Shown piece by piece: positions 32,372 to 42,501 of a stretch of 64,000 nucleotides of DNA (position 1 is the first letter of the stretch; the number at the start of each line of letters is the position of its first letter). The position numbers and the translations under genes were made by a program. A model generated the notes under the pieces. That model saw nothing but the letters and a program-made list of their open reading frames with translations. It was not told the DNA's origin and did no database searches. The stretch is from Burkholderiales bacterium PBB1 (lineage in GTDB: Bacteria > Pseudomonadota > Gammaproteobacteria > Burkholderiales > Burkholderiaceae_C): positions 124,001 to 188,000 of the forward strand of contig NKIN01000004.1 of NCBI GenBank assembly GCA_002255905.1. The letters run 5' to 3'.

Positions 32372-32540
32372 CGGAAAGCGATCATCATGATGGCTGTGCT
32401 CGCACCGCGCGGGTCGACATCGACAATGGGCTGCTGAGCAGCATGGGGGGCTTCTGTTTGGTAGATATCGGCACTTTCCCGTCATACCCAATGGCTTGGC
32501 GGCTGCGGTGGGCACGTCCATGTGCCGTGGTCTTGGGTTG

Positions 32541-33140
32541 ATGAGCTCCCTGAGAGGCCGCCGTGCATTGGGCAGCGTGATCGCTGCCGGTTTGCTGTTG
32601 AGCCTGCTCCCGGCTGCGCAGGGGCAGGCCTCACCCGCGCTCGGCGAGCTCACGCTGTATGGCGTGCGCCTCAAGGGCGCGTCCACCGACGCGTTCGTCA
32701 CGGCCGCGCTGCAGGCGGGTGCCACGCCGCTGGTGCGAGGCACCGAAGGGCCGTTGAGCTTCGACACGCGGCAGGCGGGCGTGCCGGCGCTGCAGCGCCT
32801 GACGTTGCAAAGCGATGCGGCCGGGCTGGTCAGTGCGCAATTCGTCATCAAGCCCTATGGCCAGGAGAACGAGGCGCTGCGCCAGTTGCTGGTGAGCAAG
32901 TACGGCTTGCCGAGCACCGCCGATGGTGCCCGTCGCCCTTTCCCCGCATTCGCCGCCCGGTTTGCGCCGCGGGGCAGTTTCGACTGGGATTTCGCGGGCG
33001 GCATGAAGCTGATCTACCGCCAGCCGGCACTGGGTGACGCCACCTTGTCGTACACCGATGTCGAGCGCGCACAGCGCCTGCCGTCGGCGATCCCCGGGCC
33101 CGGCGCCTCCGGCGCAGGCGCACTCATCAACCGGTTCTGA
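32541..33140 (+). CDS. Exported protein of unknown function
   Basis: 199 residues from the ATG at 32541. The N-terminus is a signal peptide (SLRGRRALG then a hydrophobic run SVIAAGLLLSLLP, cleavage near AQGQA). The mature part has no cysteine pattern, repeat or catalytic motif I recognise. Upstream in-frame starts at 32496 would place extra residues before the signal. It lies 29 bases before the degenerate GGDEF gene on the same strand, so the two could be an operon. Confidence 0.7.
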   Translation: MSSLRGRRALGSVIAAGLLLSLLPAAQGQASPALGELTLYGVRLKGASTDAFVTAALQAGATPLVRGTEGPLSFDTRQAGVPALQRLTLQSDAAGLVSAQFVIKPYGQENEALRQLLVSKYGLPSTADGARRPFPAFAARFAPRGSFDWDFAGGMKLIYRQPALGDATLSYTDVERAQRLPSAIPGPGASGAGALINRF

Positions 33141-33169
33141 GCCTGCAACGGCGGCTGTAGAGTCGGCGC

Positions 33170-33727
33170 ATGGTGAACACCGCGCAGTTGTTTCGCGACG
33201 AGCTGACGGGCTTGCATCACCGGGCGTTTTTCCTCGATCGCCTCAGCGAAGCCGCTGAGGCCGCCCAGACCCAGCGCCAGGCGTTGGCGCTGTTGCTGGT
33301 GGACCTCGACAACCTGTTTCTCATCAACATGGAGCGCGGCCGCGACAGTGGCGACCGTGCCCTGGTCGCGCTGGCCGCGACGCTGCAGCGATCGGCACGC
33401 CCGGGCGATACCGTGGCGAGACTGCAGGGCGATCAGTTCGTGTTGTTGCTGCCTGGCACGTCACTGGCCACTGCCACGCAGTTCGCCTGCGGGATCCGCA
33501 GCCTGGTGGGTCGCGCGCACGACGTGCATCCGGAGGTCGGCACCATTGATGTCTGCATCGGCGTGGCCGCGCGGCCTGCTCACGACGCGTGGCGTGCCCA
33601 CGACCTGCTGGCACTCGCCGATCTGCGGCTCAATTCCGCGAAGCGCTCGCGCCATCGGCCGGGTTGGACGCAGCAGGTGTGGGCCGGCCCGCCCGACCTG
33701 CCCGATGAGGACGGCGCCGACGACTGA
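33170..33727 (+). CDS. Degenerate GGDEF-domain protein
   Basis: 185 residues, essentially a lone GGDEF domain (about 8-165). The opening DELTGLHHRAFFLDRL and the LLVDLDNLFLIN strand are normal, but the active-site loop reads QGDQF (86-90) instead of GGDEF, so synthesis of c-di-GMP is doubtful. The inhibitory-site motif RPGD (77-80), five residues upstream, is intact, so it could bind c-di-GMP as a receptor. No sensor or membrane segment. Short spacing after the exported protein gene. Confidence 0.85.
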   Translation: MVNTAQLFRDELTGLHHRAFFLDRLSEAAEAAQTQRQALALLLVDLDNLFLINMERGRDSGDRALVALAATLQRSARPGDTVARLQGDQFVLLLPGTSLATATQFACGIRSLVGRAHDVHPEVGTIDVCIGVAARPAHDAWRAHDLLALADLRLNSAKRSRHRPGWTQQVWAGPPDLPDEDGADD

Positions 33728-33753
33728 TGCGCCGGGCCACGCTGCCCGCAGGC

Positions 33754-34035
33754 TCAGTGGGCGTGTGACAACTGCCAGCGGGCGATGGCCGCTTCGCTGA
33801 TTTCGCTCGCACGCACCAGGTCGCTGAGGAACAGGTGCGCGGCCTGGTCGATGCACCGGTGCAGTTCGTTCGAATCGACGTACACATGGCGATCGGGGTC
33901 GATCGCCAGCGTGGGCAGCGCGGTGCGCTTGAGCAAGATGGCCTGGATGTGCCGGCAGACCACGTACTCAAAGACAAACGACTGGTCGATGTCCACCTTC
34001 GCGGCAACGGCAAAAACGATGTGCTCGAGCTTCAT
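33754..34035 (-). CDS. Conserved hypothetical protein
   Basis: 93 residues from the ATG at 34035 (MKLEHIVFAVAAKVDIDQS). No signal peptide or transmembrane helix; a mixed helical pattern with several His residues in the second half. No family recognised. It lies 114 bases downstream of pabBC on the same strand and converges with the degenerate GGDEF gene. Confidence 0.6.
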   Translation of the reverse strand: MKLEHIVFAVAAKVDIDQSFVFEYVVCRHIQAILLKRTALPTLAIDPDRHVYVDSNELHRCIDQAAHLFLSDLVRASEISEAAIARWQLSHAH

Positions 34036-34149
34036 GAAGACTCCTGTCGGCGCTGTGGGTCTCAGAGGGTGGCCGTGACCACCATGAACCAGATATCGGC
34101 CGCATCGTCCCGCTCGTGAGGGCATTCCACACGAAAGCGGCGGCGCGAG

Positions 34150-36084
34150 TCACCCAGCGATCAGCCGGGCCGACAACGTACCGCGCAAGGCGTTGCACAC
34201 CATGATGGCTTCGGCGCGGGCCAGATCGGCCGTGCCGAGGCTGCGCTCTGCGGCTTGCCACTGCGCGTCGGCCAGCACCAGGCCGCGCATCACGCCGGGC
34301 AGGGCGCCATCGGCAACCGGCGGGGTGTACCAGCCGCCGTCCAGCCTCAGAAACACCGAGGTGCGGCCGCCTTCGACCAGCCGCCCGTCTTCGGTGAAGA
34401 AGAGGCTGTCGAACGCACCCGCCCGCTCGGCGACCTGCACGCCCTCGTCGTAGTGCTGACGCAGCGTGGTCTTGTGCGCCGACAGCGGTTGTGCGTTCGG
34501 CAGGCGATGCGGGGCCACCAACAGCGACACGTCGGCACCATCGGAGCCGGGTGGCAGCGCGTTCAGCACGGCTTGCGTCAATTGCAGGCGGCCATCGTGG
34601 TTCAGCGACAGACGCAACCGATGCGGCGCGTGCGGGGCATCGCTCAGGCGGCTCCACTGCGACTCGACCAGGCGCCAAGCAGCATCGCGATCGAAGACGA
34701 ATCCCAGCGCCTGCGCGCTGCGGCCGAGTCGATCCAGGTGCAGCGCCAGGTGGGCCACCCCTTGCTCCGGCGTGGCTCTCAGGGTTTCGAACAGCGCAAA
34801 GCCCGGCGGCACCCCGGTCAGGAAGCGCGCCTTCAGCCGGCACTCCTCGAACTCTTCGTCGGCGCGGCTGTCGAGCACGATGCCCGCGCCGATGCCCAGA
34901 CGCGCCGGGCGCCGGCCCTGTGACGCGGCGCCGAGGGTGAGGGTGCGGATCGCGACCGACAGGCAGAAGTCGCCCAGCCGCGCGTCGCCACGCGGGGCGC
35001 TCATCCAGCCGATCGCGCCGCAGTAAAGGCCGCGGGGTGTCGATTCGAGGCGGGCAATCCACTCCATCGTGTGGTGCTTGGGCGCGCCGGTGATCGAGCC
35101 GCACGGGAACACGGCGCGCAGCAGCGCGGGAAAGTCCACCTCGGGCCGCACACGCGCCTGCACCGTCGAGGTCATCTGGAACACGGTGGAATACGGCTCG
35201 ATGGCAAACAGCTCGGGCACCTGCACCGATCCGGTCTTTGCGATGCGGCCCAGGTCGTTGCGCAGCAGGTCGACGATCATCAGGTTCTCGGCCCGGTTCT
35301 TCACATCCAGCGACAGGTGGCGCGCGGTTTCGCTGTCGGCTTCGGGGGTGAAGGTGCGCGACGCGGTACCTTTCATCGGGCGTGCTGTCAGCAACCCGTC
35401 GTCGTGCCGCAGGAAGAGCTCGGGCGAGCACGACAGCACATGCGTGGTCTCATCGCCGCATGCCGGTGTGCCGTCGTCAGTGCACGGCAGTTCGATGTAA
35501 GCCCCATAGGCCACCGGCTGCAGCGCGCGCAAGCGACGGTAGAGCTGCACGGGCGAGCCGTACGCCTGCCCGTGCAGCCGGTAGCTGTAGTTGATCTGGT
35601 AGGTTTCGCCGGCACGGATGGCTTCGTGGATACGGGCAATCGCCTGGGTGAATGCCAGCTTGTCGACGCTGGCCTCGAGGTTCATCACGCCGGCGACATC
35701 TCGCAGGCCGGCATCGCCCACGCGCGAGGCCAGATCGTCCAGCCACTGGTCGGCCTCGGACCGCGACAGCCGTTCGCAGTTGGCGAACATCAACACCCGC
35801 AGCGACGAATGGTCGCCCGCGGGCAACAGCGGGAGGCCGGCCCGCAGCAGCTTGGCGCCCCACTCGTAGTCGACCAGCAGCAAGGCGTGCAGCCCGCGGC
35901 GCAGGTCGGCGTCGACCGCGGCCCAGGTGGCCGCCAGCGTGGCGGGATCGGTGCAGCGGTGCTCGTGCACGAAGCCGCTGTAGGCGCGGCTCGTGGGTTG
36001 TTCGTGCGACGCGTCGCGGTCGTCGAGCAGGGCGACGCAGCGGAGGCCGCGTTCAGGCGCGGCCGGCGGGGCGGCCGTCGGCAC
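34150..36084 (-). CDS. pabBC: Aminodeoxychorismate synthase PabB fused to aminodeoxychorismate lyase PabC
   Basis: Folate pathway enzyme joining two steps: chorismate to aminodeoxychorismate and then release of 4-aminobenzoate. 644 residues from the GTG at 36084. The chorismate-binding domain covers about 1-400 (INYSYRL, FPCGSITGAPKHHTMEWI, IGAGIVLDSRADEEFEEC); the PLP-dependent lyase domain about 410-644 with the PLP Lys in LSAHKTTLRQHYD. The start is 2 bases after the stop of the TPR gene, so they are coupled. Amidotransferase subunit PabA is not in the window. Confidence 0.92.
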   Translation of the reverse strand: MPTAAPPAAPERGLRCVALLDDRDASHEQPTSRAYSGFVHEHRCTDPATLAATWAAVDADLRRGLHALLLVDYEWGAKLLRAGLPLLPAGDHSSLRVLMFANCERLSRSEADQWLDDLASRVGDAGLRDVAGVMNLEASVDKLAFTQAIARIHEAIRAGETYQINYSYRLHGQAYGSPVQLYRRLRALQPVAYGAYIELPCTDDGTPACGDETTHVLSCSPELFLRHDDGLLTARPMKGTASRTFTPEADSETARHLSLDVKNRAENLMIVDLLRNDLGRIAKTGSVQVPELFAIEPYSTVFQMTSTVQARVRPEVDFPALLRAVFPCGSITGAPKHHTMEWIARLESTPRGLYCGAIGWMSAPRGDARLGDFCLSVAIRTLTLGAASQGRRPARLGIGAGIVLDSRADEEFEECRLKARFLTGVPPGFALFETLRATPEQGVAHLALHLDRLGRSAQALGFVFDRDAAWRLVESQWSRLSDAPHAPHRLRLSLNHDGRLQLTQAVLNALPPGSDGADVSLLVAPHRLPNAQPLSAHKTTLRQHYDEGVQVAERAGAFDSLFFTEDGRLVEGGRTSVFLRLDGGWYTPPVADGALPGVMRGLVLADAQWQAAERSLGTADLARAEAIMVCNALRGTLSARLIAG

Positions 36085-36086
36085 GT

Positions 36087-37199
36087 TCAGTGCCCTTCGG
36101 CTGCCAGTGTTCGACCCAGCAGATCGATCATGGACTGCATCATGGCCTGGTGGGTCGCCCAGTGCTCGCGGGCCATCTGGCGGTGGTGCAGCGCGGCGTC
36201 GATGTCGCCCAGCGCTTCGAACACCTGATCGAGCCGTCCGCAGGCGACGGCCAGGTCTTCCACGTACATGCCTGGGTCGATCAACGCGGCGGCGGCGTTC
36301 CCGTCGGTGCGAGCACCGTTGGCGTCGCCTGTGTGAAAGCGGCACCAGGCCTGATCGGCCAGATGTGCCGCCCGCATGTGCGCCAGCCCTTGCCGGTCGG
36401 CCTGGGCGAGGTGGGCTTCGTACAGCGCGAGGGCCTGCGCGTATTGGTGCTCGGCGGAATACAGCTGCGCGCGCAGCGTGCGGGCAAAACTGTCCTGGGG
36501 CGCTGCCCCGACCTGCTGGTCGAAATTCAAGGATGCATCGAGCCACGCCTGCGCACGGCGGGTCTCGACGGCGTCGACACGGCCGAAGATCGAGGCGCGC
36601 GACGCGTGGTTGCAGCGGTGGCACGCCATCATGAAGGTGACGATGCTGAGCAGGGCTTCGTCGGCATCGGCGACCGCATGTTCGCGGGCACGGGTGTACC
36701 AGGGCTGTGCGAGGTCGAGGCGATTCGCCCAGTGATAGCCCGAAGCCGCCACCAGCGCAGCGCGTGCCTGCGCGGCGTGGTGATCGGGCGCGGCGAGTTG
36801 CAAGGCCAGCTTCAGGTACTTCGCCATGTCGTCGAAGTCGTCCTGCATGTACCCGAGGTGTGCGAGCCAGGCCGCACTCAGGGCTTGCAACGGCTTCAGC
36901 CGGGCCGCGGCACTCAGTGCCTGGGCGCGCCGCATCTTGTCGCGCCCGACCGAGGGGCGGCCGCTGTACTGCTCGATCCAGGCCTCGACGATGCAGATCC
37001 ACACCGTGACCACCGCCGCCGGCCGCTCCGCAAAGTCGCGCCGCAGGATCTGCAGCTCGGCCTGGGCTTCGTCGAGGTTGCCCTGCCGCGCCAGCAAGCC
37101 TGCCCGCTCGGCACGCACACATGCCGTGTCGACCGGATGCCTGGAGGCAGCCAGCGCGGCGTCGAGCCGCGCCATCATCGGCGATGGGGGTGGTTTCAT
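36087..37199 (-). CDS. TPR-like helical repeat protein, function unknown
   Basis: 370 residues, almost entirely alpha-helical with tetratricopeptide-like repeats (for example [36 protein letters not shown] and [17 protein letters not shown]). No signal peptide, membrane helix or enzyme motif. Its start overlaps the purC stop (ATGA) and its stop lies 2 bases before pabBC, so it is locked between a purine and a folate gene. A scaffold role is a guess. Confidence 0.75.
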   Translation of the reverse strand: MKPPPSPMMARLDAALAASRHPVDTACVRAERAGLLARQGNLDEAQAELQILRRDFAERPAAVVTVWICIVEAWIEQYSGRPSVGRDKMRRAQALSAAARLKPLQALSAAWLAHLGYMQDDFDDMAKYLKLALQLAAPDHHAAQARAALVAASGYHWANRLDLAQPWYTRAREHAVADADEALLSIVTFMMACHRCNHASRASIFGRVDAVETRRAQAWLDASLNFDQQVGAAPQDSFARTLRAQLYSAEHQYAQALALYEAHLAQADRQGLAHMRAAHLADQAWCRFHTGDANGARTDGNAAAALIDPGMYVEDLAVACGRLDQVFEALGDIDAALHHRQMAREHWATHQAMMQSMIDLLGRTLAAEGH

Positions 37200-38104
37200 C
37201 GGGTCAGGCGTTGCAGGGCTTCTCGGTAGGTCGCTGCGGTGTGTTCGATCACCGATGCGGGCAGGGCTGGCGCCGGGGCCTTCTTGTCCCAGGGCTTGCC
37301 GCCGACGACCGCCTGTTCCAGCCAGTCGCGCACGAACTGCTTGTCGTAGCTGGGCGGGTTGAGGCCGTCGCGCAGCGCGGCTTGGTAGCCCTCGATCGGC
37401 CAGAAGCGCGAGGAGTCGGGTGTCAGCACCTCGTCCATCAGCGTCAGCGTGCCATCGGCATCGAGGCCGAACTCGAACTTGGTGTCGGCAATGATGATGC
37501 CCTTGGTCAGGGCATGCGCCGCGGCGGTTCGGTACAGCTCGATGGCCACCCGACGCACCTGCTCCGCCAGCGGCGCGCCGATGATGGTTGTCATGCGCTC
37601 GAACGAGATGTTCTCGTCGTGGTCGCCCATCTCGGCCTTGGTCGCGGGCGTGAAGATCGGCTCGGGCAGCTGCGCCGCGTTGACCAGCCCATCAGGCAGC
37701 GCCACGCCACACACCGAGCGGCTGTGCTGGTATTCCTTCCAGCCACTGCCCGCGAGATAGCCGCGGACCACGGCCTCGACCGGCAGGGGCTTCAATCGCT
37801 TGACCAACATCGAGCGGCCGACCACCTGTGCGCGCTCGTCGGCGGCCACGACGCTCTCGGGGGCATCCCCCGTCAGGTGGTTGGGCACGATGCCCTTGAG
37901 CCGTTCGAACCAGAACAGCGCCATCTCGGTCAGCAGCTGGCCCTTGCCCGGGATGGGCTCGCCCATCACCACGTCGAAGGCACTGAGGCGGTCGCTGGCG
38001 ATCATCAGCAGCCGGTCGGCGCCGACGGCGTAGTTGTCACGCACCTTGCCGCGCGCCAGCAGGGGCAGGCTGTGCAGGCGGCTTTCGAGCAAGGCGTCGG
38101 TCAT
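37196..38104 (-). CDS. purC: SAICAR synthase (phosphoribosylaminoimidazole-succinocarboxamide synthase)
   Basis: Joins aspartate to carboxyaminoimidazole ribotide in purine synthesis. 302 residues of the long type. Motifs: [14 protein letters not shown] near the N-terminus, [27 protein letters not shown] and [15 protein letters not shown]. The stop overlaps the TPR gene (ATGA). It follows the aldolase gene by 34 bases. Confidence 0.97.
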   Translation of the reverse strand: MTDALLESRLHSLPLLARGKVRDNYAVGADRLLMIASDRLSAFDVVMGEPIPGKGQLLTEMALFWFERLKGIVPNHLTGDAPESVVAADERAQVVGRSMLVKRLKPLPVEAVVRGYLAGSGWKEYQHSRSVCGVALPDGLVNAAQLPEPIFTPATKAEMGDHDENISFERMTTIIGAPLAEQVRRVAIELYRTAAAHALTKGIIIADTKFEFGLDADGTLTLMDEVLTPDSSRFWPIEGYQAALRDGLNPPSYDKQFVRDWLEQAVVGGKPWDKKAPAPALPASVIEHTAATYREALQRLTR

Positions 38105-38138
38105 GGCGAGATGGGTTGGTATGTGGATTCGGACGTCA

Positions 38139-39203
38139 TCAGACCACGGTCTGGGCCAGCTCGCCCCTCGCGTAGCGCTGCGCGATGACCTGCAGCGATT
38201 CCGGCTTGATCTTCGGCCCCTGGCCCTCGCAGCCGAACTCCAGGTAGCGCTGCTTGCACACCTTGTAGGCCGCCTCGCGCGCTGGCTTGAGCCACTCGCG
38301 GGCGTCGAACTTGTCCGGGTTCTCGGCCAGGAACTTGCGCACCGCGCCGGTCATCGCCAGACGGATGTCGGTGTCGATGTTGATCTTGCGCACGCCGTGC
38401 TTGATGGCTTCCTGGATCTCCTCGATCGGCACACCGAAGGTCTCCTTCATCTGGCCGCCGTACTGGTTGATGATGGCCAGCAGCTCCTGCGGCACGCTGG
38501 ACGAGCCATGCATCACCAGGTGCGTGTTCGGGATGCGTTGGTGGATCTCCTTCACGCGGCCGATGGCGAGGATGTCGCCGGTGGGCTTGCGCGAGAACTT
38601 GTAGGCGCCGTGGCTGGTGCCGATGGCGATCGCCAGCGCGTCGAGCTGCGTGGCTTTCACGAAGACGGCGGCTTCTTCCGGGTCGGTCAGCATCTGGCTG
38701 TGGTCGAGCTTGCCCACGGCGCCGATGCCGTCTTCTTCGCCGGCGTCACCGGTTTCCAGGTTGCCCAGGCAACCCAATTCGCCCTCGACCGTGACGCCCA
38801 CCGCGTGCGCCATGTCGACCACCTTGCGCGTGACCTGCATGTTGTAGTCGAAGCTCGAGGGCGTCTTGCCGTCTTCCATCAGCGAGCCGTCCATCATCAC
38901 CGAGCCGAAGCCCAGGTTGATCGCGCCTTCGCAGATCTTGGGGCTGGTGCCGTGGTCCTGGTGCATCACCAGGGGCACCTGCGGGTAGGCCTCGGTGGCG
39001 GCCTGGATCAGGTGCTTGATGAAGGGTTCGCCGGCGTACTTGCGGGCACCGGCGCTGGCCTGCAGGATGACCGGTGCGCCGACCTCGCTGGCGGCCTGCA
39101 TCACGGCTTGCACCTGTTCGAGGTTGTTCACATTGAAGGCGGGGATGCCGTAGCGGTGCTCGGCGGCATGGTCGAGCAGCTGGCGCATGGAGACGAGGGG
39201 CAT
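38139..39203 (-). CDS. fba: Class II fructose-1,6-bisphosphate aldolase (Calvin-cycle subtype)
   Basis: Zinc-dependent aldolase, 354 residues. Zinc ligands and active site: [10 protein letters not shown] (His), EGELGCLG (Glu), MHGSSSVP (His) and KINIDTD. The whole-length pattern is that of the 345-residue CbbA-like subtype found in many betaproteobacteria, used in both glycolysis/gluconeogenesis and the Calvin cycle. Neighbours pyk and pgk complete a lower-glycolysis block on this strand. A TACAAT box lies about 100 bases upstream. Confidence 0.96.
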   Translation of the reverse strand: MPLVSMRQLLDHAAEHRYGIPAFNVNNLEQVQAVMQAASEVGAPVILQASAGARKYAGEPFIKHLIQAATEAYPQVPLVMHQDHGTSPKICEGAINLGFGSVMMDGSLMEDGKTPSSFDYNMQVTRKVVDMAHAVGVTVEGELGCLGNLETGDAGEEDGIGAVGKLDHSQMLTDPEEAAVFVKATQLDALAIAIGTSHGAYKFSRKPTGDILAIGRVKEIHQRIPNTHLVMHGSSSVPQELLAIINQYGGQMKETFGVPIEEIQEAIKHGVRKINIDTDIRLAMTGAVRKFLAENPDKFDAREWLKPAREAAYKVCKQRYLEFGCEGQGPKIKPESLQVIAQRYARGELAQTVV

Positions 39204-39301
39204 GGTCGTTTCTCGCGGAACATGGGAACCCGGGAGCGGGCTGGGCTGGCCGTGGCCAGCGAGGCAAGGGGTCGCCGAAACAGCGCTCTCCGGCAGGTTT
39301 T

Positions 39302-39307
39302 ATTGTA
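39302..39307 (-). promoter_or_regulatory. Possible -10 element for fba
   Basis: TACAAT followed by AAAA on the minus strand, 99 bases upstream of the fba start in a 185-base gap after pyk. The -35 region is weak. Confidence 0.35.
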
Positions 39308-39388
39308 TCGGCCGGGTCTTCGGCGCCAGTTGCATCCCCCCGCGATTGCGGGAGCGTGCGCCCGTGCGGAATGTCGCGCCGCAGCGCG

Positions 39389-40819
39389 TCACGCCACCCG
39401 GCAGACCTTCAGCATGTTGGTGCCCCCGGGGTAGCCCATCGGCTCGCCCACGGTGATGGCGTAGGTATCGCCCGGCTTGAGCACGCCCTGCGCGACCAGC
39501 AAGGCCTCGGCGCTCGCCAGCGCCTGGTCCCGGTCGGTGAAGTTGGGCATCAGCAGCGGGCGCACATTGCGGTACAGCGCCATCTTGCGCTGGCTGTTGA
39601 GCTTCGAGGTCAGGCCGTAGATCGGCACGTGGATCTTGTGCCGGCTCATCCACAGCGCGGTCGAGCCCGATTCGGTCAACGCCAGGATCGCCTTGCAGCC
39701 CAGGTGGTGCGCGGTGAACAGCGCGGCCATGGCGATCGATTGGTCGATGCGGCCGAAAAGCTTGTTGGTGAAGCCGGCATCGAGCGAGATCTCCTCGGCG
39801 CGCTCGGCCTCGAGGCAGATCGAGGCCATCATCTCGACGGTCTCGACCGGGTACCGGCCCGCGGCCGTCTCGGCGCTGAGCATCACCGCGTCGGTGCCGT
39901 CGAGCACCGCATTCGCCACATCGCTGACCTCGGCCCGCGTGGGCACCGGGTTGACGATCATCGACTCCATCATCTGCGTGGCGGTGATGACGATGCGGTC
40001 GAGCTCGCGCGCCATCTTGATCATCTTCTTCTGCAGCGCTGGCACCGTCGCGTTGCCGACTTCCACCGCGAGGTCGCCGCGCGCCACCATGATCCCGTCG
40101 CTGGCCTTCAGGATGCTCTCCAGAACCGGGATGGCTTCGCTGCGCTCGATCTTCGCGATCAGCGCCGCCTTGTGCTTGTAGGGTTCACCGGCCAGGTTGG
40201 CGAGCTGGCGCGCCATTTCCATGTCGGTGGCGCTTTTCGGGAAGCTCACCGCCAGGTACTCGCACTGGAAGCTCATCGCGGTCTTGATGTCCTCCATGTC
40301 CTTGCCGGTCAAGGCTGGCGCCGTCAGGCCGCCACCGGCCTTGTTGATGCCCTTGTTGTTCGACAGCTCGCCGCCGATCACCACCGTGGTGTGCACCTCG
40401 GCACCGCGCACCGCGTCGACGGTGAGCTTGAGCAGGCCATCGTTCAGCAGCAGCGTGTCGCCGGGGCGCACGTCGCGCGGCAGCTCCTTGTAGTCCAGGC
40501 CGATGCGCTCATTCGTGCCGAGCGCGGTCATCTCGCCATCGAGGATGAACGCCTGACCGGCCTCGAGCACCGTCTTGCCCCCCTCGAACTTGCCGACGCG
40601 GATCTTCGGGCCCTGCAGGTCGGCCATCAGCGCGATTTCCTTGCCGACGCGCTGGGCCACCTCGCGCACCAGCGCCGCGCGGTCGATGTGGTCCTGCGCG
40701 CTGCCGTGCGAGAAATTGAGCCGCATCACATCGACGCCGGCGCGGATCATCCGTTCGAGCACCTCGGCGGAGCTGGAGGCCGGCCCGAGGGTGGCGACGA
40801 TCTTGGTGGCACGCAGCAT
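39389..40819 (-). CDS. pyk: Pyruvate kinase
   Basis: Converts phosphoenolpyruvate and ADP to pyruvate and ATP. 476 residues. N-terminal TKIVATLGPASSS, the active-site region MVARGDLAVEVG and the ATQMMESMI motif are characteristic; the C-terminal allosteric domain ends with GGTNMLKVCRV. It follows pgk by 50 bases on the same strand. Confidence 0.97.
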   Translation of the reverse strand: MLRATKIVATLGPASSSAEVLERMIRAGVDVMRLNFSHGSAQDHIDRAALVREVAQRVGKEIALMADLQGPKIRVGKFEGGKTVLEAGQAFILDGEMTALGTNERIGLDYKELPRDVRPGDTLLLNDGLLKLTVDAVRGAEVHTTVVIGGELSNNKGINKAGGGLTAPALTGKDMEDIKTAMSFQCEYLAVSFPKSATDMEMARQLANLAGEPYKHKAALIAKIERSEAIPVLESILKASDGIMVARGDLAVEVGNATVPALQKKMIKMARELDRIVITATQMMESMIVNPVPTRAEVSDVANAVLDGTDAVMLSAETAAGRYPVETVEMMASICLEAERAEEISLDAGFTNKLFGRIDQSIAMAALFTAHHLGCKAILALTESGSTALWMSRHKIHVPIYGLTSKLNSQRKMALYRNVRPLLMPNFTDRDQALASAEALLVAQGVLKPGDTYAITVGEPMGYPGGTNMLKVCRVA

Positions 40820-40869
40820 GGTCGGTTCTTCGCGGAAGGGCCAGGCCGTGCCTTGAGCTCGGTGACCGG

Positions 40870-42087
40870 TCAGGTGGGCGCGTCTTGCGCGCGTTGCTCG
40901 AGGATCTCGATGGCCGGCAGGACCTTGCCTTCGAGCATTTCGAGGAAGGCGCCGCCGCCGGTGCAGATGTAGCCGACACCCGACTCGACACGGAACTTCG
41001 CGATCGCGGCCAGCGTGTCACCGCCACCGGCGATGCTGAATGCGCTGGACGCTGCGATCGCGTGGGCGATGGTTTCGGTGCCATGCGAGAACGCCTCGAA
41101 CTCGAACACGCCGACCGGGCCATTCCAGACGATGGTGCCGGCCGACTTGAGCTTGTCGGCCAGGGTCGCCGCGGTCTTCGGGCCGATGTCGAGGATCAGG
41201 TCGTCAGCCGCCACGTCGGTCGCCGCTTTGGTCGTGAAGGGGGCGTCTGCTGCGAAGGTCTTGGCGGTGACCACGTCGACCGGGATCGGCACCTCGGCGC
41301 CGCGCGCTTTCATGGCCGCGATCACGGTCTTCGCCTTGTCGACCAGGTCGGCTTCGGCCAAGGACTTGCCGATCGGCAGGCCGGCCGCCAGCATGAAGGT
41401 GTTGGCGATGCCGCCACCGACGATCAGCCCGTCGACCTTGGCCGACAGCGCTTCGAGGATCGTCAGCTTGGTGCTGACCTTGCTGCCGGCAACGATCGCG
41501 ATCAGCGGGCGCTTCGGTGCGGCCAGTACTTTCGTGATCGCGTCGGCCTCGCCAGCCAGCAACGGGCCGGCGCAGGCAATCGGTGCGTACTTCGCGATGC
41601 CGTGCGTGGAGGCCTGCGCGCGGTGCGCGGCGCCGAACGCATCGTTGACATAGATGTCGCACAGCGCGGCCATCTTGCGGCTCAGTGCGTCGTCGTTCTT
41701 GGCCTCGCCGACATTGAGGCGGCAGTTCTCCAGCAGCACCAGCTCGCCGGGGGCCAGCGCACGGCCGTTCACCGTCACGCCGTCGACCCAGTCCTTGATC
41801 AGCGGCACCGGTCGGCCCAGCAGTGCACCGACATGTGCAGCGATCGGTGCGAGTGAATCTTCGGCGGTCCAGTGGCCTTCTTTCGGCCGACCCAGGTGCG
41901 AGGTGACCATCACCGAGGCGCCTGCCTTCAGCGCGGCTTCGATGCAGGGCAGCGAAGCACGGATGCGGGTGTCGTCGGTGATGCGGCCGGCATCGTCCTG
42001 CGGCACGTTGAAATCGACGCGGATGAGCACCCGCTGGCCCGCGACCCGGTTCGCGGCAATGAGATCGGTGAATCGAATGGCTTGCAT
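40870..42087 (-). CDS. pgk: Phosphoglycerate kinase
   Basis: Transfers phosphate between 1,3-bisphosphoglycerate and ADP in glycolysis and the Calvin cycle. 405 residues. Motifs: [46 protein letters not shown] and the nucleotide-loop GGGDTLAA. First of the pgk-pyk-fba block; azlD ends 58 bases upstream of it. Confidence 0.98.
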   Translation of the reverse strand: MQAIRFTDLIAANRVAGQRVLIRVDFNVPQDDAGRITDDTRIRASLPCIEAALKAGASVMVTSHLGRPKEGHWTAEDSLAPIAAHVGALLGRPVPLIKDWVDGVTVNGRALAPGELVLLENCRLNVGEAKNDDALSRKMAALCDIYVNDAFGAAHRAQASTHGIAKYAPIACAGPLLAGEADAITKVLAAPKRPLIAIVAGSKVSTKLTILEALSAKVDGLIVGGGIANTFMLAAGLPIGKSLAEADLVDKAKTVIAAMKARGAEVPIPVDVVTAKTFAADAPFTTKAATDVAADDLILDIGPKTAATLADKLKSAGTIVWNGPVGVFEFEAFSHGTETIAHAIAASSAFSIAGGGDTLAAIAKFRVESGVGYICTGGGAFLEMLEGKVLPAIEILEQRAQDAPT

Positions 42088-42145
42088 GGAGGGAGTCGGT
42101 CTGCTGGCCGCGCGAGTTTAAGGGGGCTGGTGGTCGCGCAGTGGC

Positions 42146-42478
42146 TCACCAGCCGCAGATCAGACGCAGGGGCAGGTACGCGGCCAGCCCTGCCAGCAGC
42201 GGCCCCAGCACACCGGGTCGCCAGGCGTACCAGAGCGTGGTCACCAGCGCAGCCGGTAGCCGGGCGTCCTGCCAGGTGCTGATCAGGTGGCCTTGCGTCA
42301 TCACGATCTCGGGCACGATCACGGCCGACAGTGCAGCCAGCGGGGCCACCTTCAAGCCCCGCTGCAGCCACTCGGGAATCGGCACCTCGCGCTCGGGAAA
42401 CAGGAAGAACCCGCGCGAGACGACGGTGATGACGGCCAGCCCGACGATGGTCACGGTGGTGTAGGCGGTCTCACTCAT
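42146..42478 (-). CDS. azlD: AzlD-family branched-chain amino acid export subunit
   Basis: 110-residue small membrane protein from the ATG at 42478, with about three or four hydrophobic helices (VTIVGLAVITVVSRGFFLF, LAALSAVIVPEIV, LLAGLAAYLPLRL). AzlD works with AzlC to export branched-chain amino acids or analogues. It follows azlC by 23 bases. Confidence 0.9.
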   Translation of the reverse strand: MSETAYTTVTIVGLAVITVVSRGFFLFPEREVPIPEWLQRGLKVAPLAALSAVIVPEIVMTQGHLISTWQDARLPAALVTTLWYAWRPGVLGPLLAGLAAYLPLRLICGW

Positions 42479-42501
42479 GGGGCGGGGTCCACCGGAGCGC
42501 T

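Noticed and set aside
39334-39352. Hairpin after pyk (CCCGC-AATC-GCGGG) considered as terminator
   Set aside because: Only a 5-bp stem and no T-tract on the minus strand.
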